The notes beneath the pieces are model-generated. The model was not told the DNA's origin, made no database searches, and saw only the letters and a program-made list of their open reading frames with translations. From assembly GCF_022213065.1 (NCBI RefSeq), contig NZ_JAKLJA010000059.1, positions 1 to 34,835 on the forward strand: 34,835 bases of DNA, given 5' to 3'. The stretch is from Paraburkholderia tagetis. Its GTDB lineage: Bacteria; Pseudomonadota; Gammaproteobacteria; Burkholderiales; Burkholderiaceae. The position numbers and the translations under genes were made by a program. This document shows positions 31,417 to 34,835 of the stretch, in pieces; position 1 is the stretch's first letter, and the number at the start of each line of letters is the position of its first letter.

Positions 31417-32317
31417 TTCCGCGTTTCCGGGCGCGCCGCAGCCCGGCGCCGAAGCGCACGCGGCCGCCGTGCGTCGTCGCGAGCGGCGCGCGCAATGGCA
31501 CATCGGCTTTCTGCTCGTATTCGTGCTGGGACCGCTCGTCGTCTATCCACTCGCGCGGCTCGTGCTGCTCAGCTTGACCGGCGAGCACGGCCTGAGCCTG
31601 CACGCCTACGCGACGTTCTTCGGTAATCCCGATTCGCGCGGCGTGATCGGCACGACGCTGTGGATCCTGTTCCTGAGCGCGGGCGTGGCCTCGCTGCTCG
31701 GCGTGGCGATCGCGGCGATCCTGTTCTTCAAGCCGTTTCCGGGCGCGCGCCTCGTCACGCGCTTTCTCGAGCTGTTCGTGGCGTTCCCGTCGTTTCTCGT
31801 CGCGTTCACGCTGATCTTTCTTTATGGCTCGCAGGGCTCGGTGAGCATCGGCCTGCAGCGGCTCTTCCATCTGCAGGCCCCGCCGCTCGATTTCCTGTTC
31901 GGCATCGGCGGGATCGTGCTCGCGGAAGTGGTGTTCTACGCGCCCTTCGTCGTGCGCCCGACGCTCGCGGCGTTCGCGCTGCTCGACATGCGCCTGATCG
32001 AAGCCGCGCGCAGCCTGGGTGCGAACAACCGCATGGTTGCTGCACGCGTGATCCTGCCGCTCGCGTGGCCCGGCATCGCGGCGGGCACGATCCTGTGCTT
32101 TCTGCTGACGTTCAACGAGTTCGGCATTCTGCTCGTGCTCGGCAGCGCGCATCTGGTCACGCTGCCCGTGGCGATCTATAGCTCGGCGACCGTCGATCTC
32201 GATCTGCCGACCGCTGCCGCGGGCGCGGTCGTGATGCTCGCGATGTCGCTTTCTTTGTATGCGCTGTATCGGCGCGTGAATCGCCGCAGTCATGGAGGCG
32301 CACGCGATGTCAAGTAA
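31394..32317 (+). CDS. phnU: 2-Aminoethylphosphonate ABC transporter permease 1
   Basis: 307 aa from ATG 31394, inside the end of the ATPase gene. After a ~35-residue hydrophilic N-terminus, six membrane segments are visible (IGFLLVFVLGPLVVYPLARLV, then FLSAGVASLLGVAIAAILFF and so on). The EAA cytoplasmic loop reads EAARSLGANNRMVAARVILPLAWPG, the docking site for the ATPase. Highly hydrophobic C-terminus. Overlaps the second permease gene by 11 bases. Membrane channel of the phosphonate importer. Confidence 0.92.
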   Translation: MSSLSTPDSAFPGAPQPGAEAHAAAVRRRERRAQWHIGFLLVFVLGPLVVYPLARLVLLSLTGEHGLSLHAYATFFGNPDSRGVIGTTLWILFLSAGVASLLGVAIAAILFFKPFPGARLVTRFLELFVAFPSFLVAFTLIFLYGSQGSVSIGLQRLFHLQAPPLDFLFGIGGIVLAEVVFYAPFVVRPTLAAFALLDMRLIEAARSLGANNRMVAARVILPLAWPGIAAGTILCFLLTFNEFGILLVLGSAHLVTLPVAIYSSATVDLDLPTAAAGAVVMLAMSLSLYALYRRVNRRSHGGARDVK

Positions 32318-33194
32318 ATCAGTCAATCCCGCAGACGCGGTTGCGGACCATATTGTCCTGCCGCCGAAGCATCTGCGTGCGCGGCCCGTCGAGCGCAGCG
32401 CATTCGCGCGCATCGGCAGCGGCGTGCTGCTCGCGCTAGCGGCGCTGCTGTGCTTCTGGCTCTTCGTGCTGCCGGTGATCGTGGTCGCGCTTTCGAGCGT
32501 GGCTTCGCACTGGTCGGGCACGATCTTCCCCGATGGTTTCAGCACGCGCTGGTTCGAGCGCCTCGGCTCTAGCGACTTCGACGCGCTCGTCACGAGCCTC
32601 GAAATCGGCTTCGGCGTGGCGGTGCTCGGCACCGCGCTCGGGCTGTGGCTCGCGCTGGCGCTCGAAGGGCGCGACCGGCGCGGCCTGGGCGCCATCGCCG
32701 ATGCGCTCGCGATGGTGCCCAACGGCGTGCCGAGCGTCGTGCTGGGGCTCGCGGTGCTGATCGCCTATCACAAGGCGCCCGTGGACCTGTCGAGCTCGGC
32801 GGCGATCGTCGTGTTCGTGCAGCTCGCGCTGGTGCTGCCGTTTTGCTATCGCTGCGCCGCGGCGGCGCTGCGTCCCGAGTTGACCGTGCTGCGCGAAGCG
32901 GCCGCGAGCCTCGGCGCGCCGCCCGCCATGGTGCTGCGCCGCGTGGTGCTCCCGCAGTTGGTGCCGGCGATCCGCGCGAGTCTCGCGCTGGGCTTCGCGC
33001 TCTCGCTCGGCGAACTCGGCGCGACGCTCACGGTGTATCCGCCGGGATTCGCGACGGTGCCGATCGTCGTGGTCGGCGCGGTCGAGCGCGGATATTACCT
33101 GCCGGCGTCGGCGCTTTCGCTGATCTTGCTGATCGTGTCGCTGGCGGCGCTGTTGCTGATTGCTGCGCGCGTGCCGCGCCGCCGTGCGGATTGA
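32307..33194 (+). CDS. phnV: 2-Aminoethylphosphonate ABC transporter permease 2
   Basis: 295 aa from ATG 32307, with GGAGG at 32294-32298 (8 bases upstream); the longer open frame from 32292 lacks a ribosome-binding site. Six hydrophobic segments; EAA loop REAAASLGAPPAMVLRRVVLPQLVPA, and the C-terminal VERGYYLPASALSLILLIVSLAALLLIAAR membrane end. It pairs with the first permease, as expected of a heterodimeric importer. The GntR gene follows from about 33310, after a ~115-base gap. Confidence 0.92.
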   Translation: MSSKSVNPADAVADHIVLPPKHLRARPVERSAFARIGSGVLLALAALLCFWLFVLPVIVVALSSVASHWSGTIFPDGFSTRWFERLGSSDFDALVTSLEIGFGVAVLGTALGLWLALALEGRDRRGLGAIADALAMVPNGVPSVVLGLAVLIAYHKAPVDLSSSAAIVVFVQLALVLPFCYRCAAAALRPELTVLREAAASLGAPPAMVLRRVVLPQLVPAIRASLALGFALSLGELGATLTVYPPGFATVPIVVVGAVERGYYLPASALSLILLIVSLAALLLIAARVPRRRAD

Positions 33195-33309
33195 AACCAT
33201 GGACAGCACGCGGTCCGACGCGCAGCACCGCCTCGCGGGATGCGTCGGGGACGATGCGGACGGAGCAGCAGGCGAGCCAGATGCGGGTCGCGGACTGAAA
33301 GGAGTGCGC

Positions 33310-34020
33310 GTGGCGACTGTGATGCGGACTGTGATGCGCGATGCCGATCTGCGAAGCGCCTCGCACGCCGACGAGGCGACGCCGCTCGCGCTGGTGCGCG
33401 AGCATTCGCTGACCGACCTCGTGCGCGACGAGATCGAGCGCTGCATCGCGGGCGGGACGCTCGTGCCGGGCGCGAAGCTCGTCGAGTCCGAATGGGCGGC
33501 ACGATTGCAGGTATCGCGCGGGCCCGTGCGCGAAGCGTTTCGCGCGCTCGAACAGGCGGGACTCGTGCGCAACGAGAAGCATCGCGGCGCGTACGTGCGC
33601 AGTGTGCCGGACACCGAGGCGCGCGAGCTTGCCTTGCTGTGCTCGGTTCTTGAGGAAGCTGCGTGCCGGATGCTGGCGGCGCGTATCGACGCGGCGCAGG
33701 TCGCCGCGCTGCGCGACCGGCTCGACGCCATGCGCAGCGCGCTTGCCGACGACTCCGCATTTGCGTGCGCCTGCGAGGCGTTCCGCGATGCGCTCGTCGA
33801 AGCGGCCGGCAACGGCAAGCTGCGCGAGGCGCATCGGCGCGCCGTGAACGAATGGCGATTGTCGACACGCGTGCCGCAGACCGCAGCGATGCGGCAGGCG
33901 TCATATACGCGGCACCGGGCGGTCTTGAACGCACTCGCCTCGCGCGATGCCGACGAGGCCGCGGCCCGGATGCGCGCGCAGGAAAAGCAGGACGAACCGG
34001 ATGACGGCGATGGCCGTTGA
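33310..34020 (+). CDS. phnR: GntR/FadR-type transcriptional regulator of phosphonate use
   Basis: 236 aa from GTG 33310, chosen for the AAGGAG at 33299-33304; longer readings start at ATG 33199 or 33160, and shorter ATGs at 33322 and 33334 are possible. Winged HTH LTDLVRDEIERCIAGGTLVPGAKLVESEWAARLQVSRGPVREAFRALEQAGLV (~residues 35-90) is the GntR signature, with a FadR-type all-helical effector domain (MLAARIDAAQVAALRDRLDAM, SYTRHRAVLNALASRDADEAAARM). The effector is probably a phosphonate or aminoethylphosphonate. The 27-bp dyad at 28969-28995 is the candidate site. Ends 63 bases before the PhnZ-like start. Confidence 0.9.
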   Translation: MATVMRTVMRDADLRSASHADEATPLALVREHSLTDLVRDEIERCIAGGTLVPGAKLVESEWAARLQVSRGPVREAFRALEQAGLVRNEKHRGAYVRSVPDTEARELALLCSVLEEAACRMLAARIDAAQVAALRDRLDAMRSALADDSAFACACEAFRDALVEAAGNGKLREAHRRAVNEWRLSTRVPQTAAMRQASYTRHRAVLNALASRDADEAAARMRAQEKQDEPDDGDGR

Positions 34021-34083
34021 GTGACAGGGCAGAGGAGCTTCGACGCGATCGACCGACGATCGACCAAAAAGGGGGCAGCAAGC

Positions 34084-34638
34084 ATGGCACTGAGTCTGGA
34101 AGATATTCGCGGCTTGTTCGAGCAGCACGGCGGGCAGGCCTATAGCGGCGAGCCGGTGACGCAGCTTGAACATGCGCTGCAGAGCGGCGCGCTGGCCGAG
34201 GAGGACGGGGCGAGCGAGGAGCTCGTCGCTGCGGCTTTTCTGCATGACCTCGGGCATCTGTTGAATCGCCAGGGCGAAACGCCGACGGAGCGCGGTATCG
34301 ACGACCTGCACCAGTACTACGCACTGCCGTTTCTGCGACCGATCCTCCCGGCGAGCGTGCTCGAGCCGATCCGGCTGCACGTCGATGCGAAGCGCTATCT
34401 GTGCGCGACCGATGAAGCGTACTTTGGCCGCCTGTCGGCCGACTCCGTGCGCAGCCTCCAACTGCAAGGCGGCATTTTCGATTCCGACGGTGCGCGCGAG
34501 TTTGCCGGGCGTCCCCATGCAGACGACGCGGTGCGTTTGCGCCGCTGGGACGACCTCGCGAAGATTGCCGGCAAGCAAACGCCGGATCTCGACCACTATC
34601 TCCAGATCGTCGATCGCGTGATGCAGCGTCACGCATGA
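34084..34638 (+). CDS. phnZ: HD-domain phosphonate oxygenase, PhnZ-like
   Basis: 184 aa from ATG 34084 with GGGGG-type site about 9-14 bases upstream; a GTG at 34021 is in frame but touches the previous stop. PhnZ is a mixed-valent di-iron enzyme that cleaves the C-P bond of 1-hydroxy-2-aminoethylphosphonate, made by PhnY, to glycine and phosphate. The residues that I recall as metal ligands and substrate loop in PhnZ have counterparts at a near-constant offset: Tyr20 and Glu23 in YSGE, His30, His54-Asp55 and His58 in LHDLGH, His76, His99 and an Asp near 168-170. This set is more specific than a general HD-domain call. PhnY is not in the window; it may lie to the right or be missing. Confidence 0.9.
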   Translation: MALSLEDIRGLFEQHGGQAYSGEPVTQLEHALQSGALAEEDGASEELVAAAFLHDLGHLLNRQGETPTERGIDDLHQYYALPFLRPILPASVLEPIRLHVDAKRYLCATDEAYFGRLSADSVRSLQLQGGIFDSDGAREFAGRPHADDAVRLRRWDDLAKIAGKQTPDLDHYLQIVDRVMQRHA

Positions 34639-34835
34639 AGCGGTTTCGCGTCTTTTTTCGAGGGGTGCAAAAAACCCCTTGCCAGATGTCATCTGCGTGA
34701 CTAGAATTCCGCTCCTTCGCTTCATGCATTGCCTGACGCGAAGGCCGCCGCGAGAAACGGCGGTTGCGTGAGTCGACAGTTTTTAAGCGGTGACGTTAAA
34801 AAAAGATGTTGACGAAACGCGAAAGAGTCTGCATA
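34639..34835. other. Region after phnZ, right end of window
   Basis: No gene is supported. A stem with AGGGGT (about 34662-34667) and ACCCCT (about 34674-34679) could be a weak terminator, and CCGCCG/CGGCGG (about 34747-34766) is another small hairpin. The last 60 bases (AGTTTTTAAGC, GTTAAAAAAAGATGTTGACG) are AT-rich and could be the promoter of a gene beyond the window, for example phnY. Confidence 0.4.

Noticed and set aside
32436..34085. 549-codon minus-strand frame opposite phnV and phnR
   Set aside because: Ser/Arg-rich shadow with no family; the plus-strand genes have full signatures.
1..34835. Search by eye for CRISPR arrays, insertion sequences, tRNAs and phage genes
   Set aside because: No regular spaced repeats, transposase or integrase motifs, and no cloverleaf could be recognised; small degenerate elements may be missed.

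Overview
The window is GC-rich DNA, densely packed on both strands. Its best protein matches are Burkholderia-type: a TIGR-type phosphonate cluster, a Weimberg-type sugar-acid dehydratase pair, and the 3' end of a beta-proteobacterial 5S rRNA at base 1. It most likely comes from a Burkholderiaceae chromosome or chromid (Burkholderia, Paraburkholderia or Caballeronia). No identifications were run against databases; all family calls come from motifs and remembered family sequences.

Layout. (1) 1-114: tail of an rRNA operon (partial 5S) and its hairpin terminator. (2) 537-10740: five tightly coupled plus-strand genes in the same order as E. coli yfaA-yfaT-yfaS-yfaQ-yfaP (the Pseudomonas mag locus is related). 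They encode a membrane-anchored DUF2138 protein, an NlpC/P60-like DUF1175 protein, a bacterial alpha-2-macroglobulin with a CAEQ thioester motif, a DUF2300 protein, and a DUF2135 protein. The DUF2300 protein carries traces of three peptidoglycan- or protein-acting folds. This looks like one envelope-defence or cell-wall quality-control system. (3) 10768-16903: a PEP-mutase/isocitrate-lyase family enzyme, then a sugar-acid block (LacI regulator, XylD-like pentonate dehydratase, IclR regulator, XylX-like 2-keto-3-deoxypentonate dehydratase). A 20-bp perfect palindrome lies before xylD and repeats lie before xylX. (4) 17143-20520: AruH-like aminotransferase, a small acidic protein, a divergent Lrp/AsnC regulator and LysE/RhtB exporter pair, and a DUF1993 protein. 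(5) 20807-23574: a low-density, partly decayed patch with a TumE-like toxin/HTH pair whose second gene is frameshifted, a degenerate HNH-like secreted protein, a small membrane protein plus an RRM-like protein, and a broken nadE remnant. (6) 23575-28653: L,D-transpeptidase, EamA transporter, a UbiB-family protein that has lost the kinase residues, and a DeoR regulator. (7) 29106-34638: a phosphonate block phnS-T-U-V-R-Z, i.e. 2-aminoethylphosphonate-type ABC importer, GntR regulator and PhnZ-type HD oxygenase.

The genes form three functional groups: envelope/periplasm (yfa operon, LdtA-like enzyme), uptake and breakdown of unusual carbon/phosphorus sources (pentonates, phosphonates), and amino-acid turnover and export. 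The most unusual items are the multi-domain DUF2300 protein, the UbiB-like pseudokinase, and the two small decayed loci.
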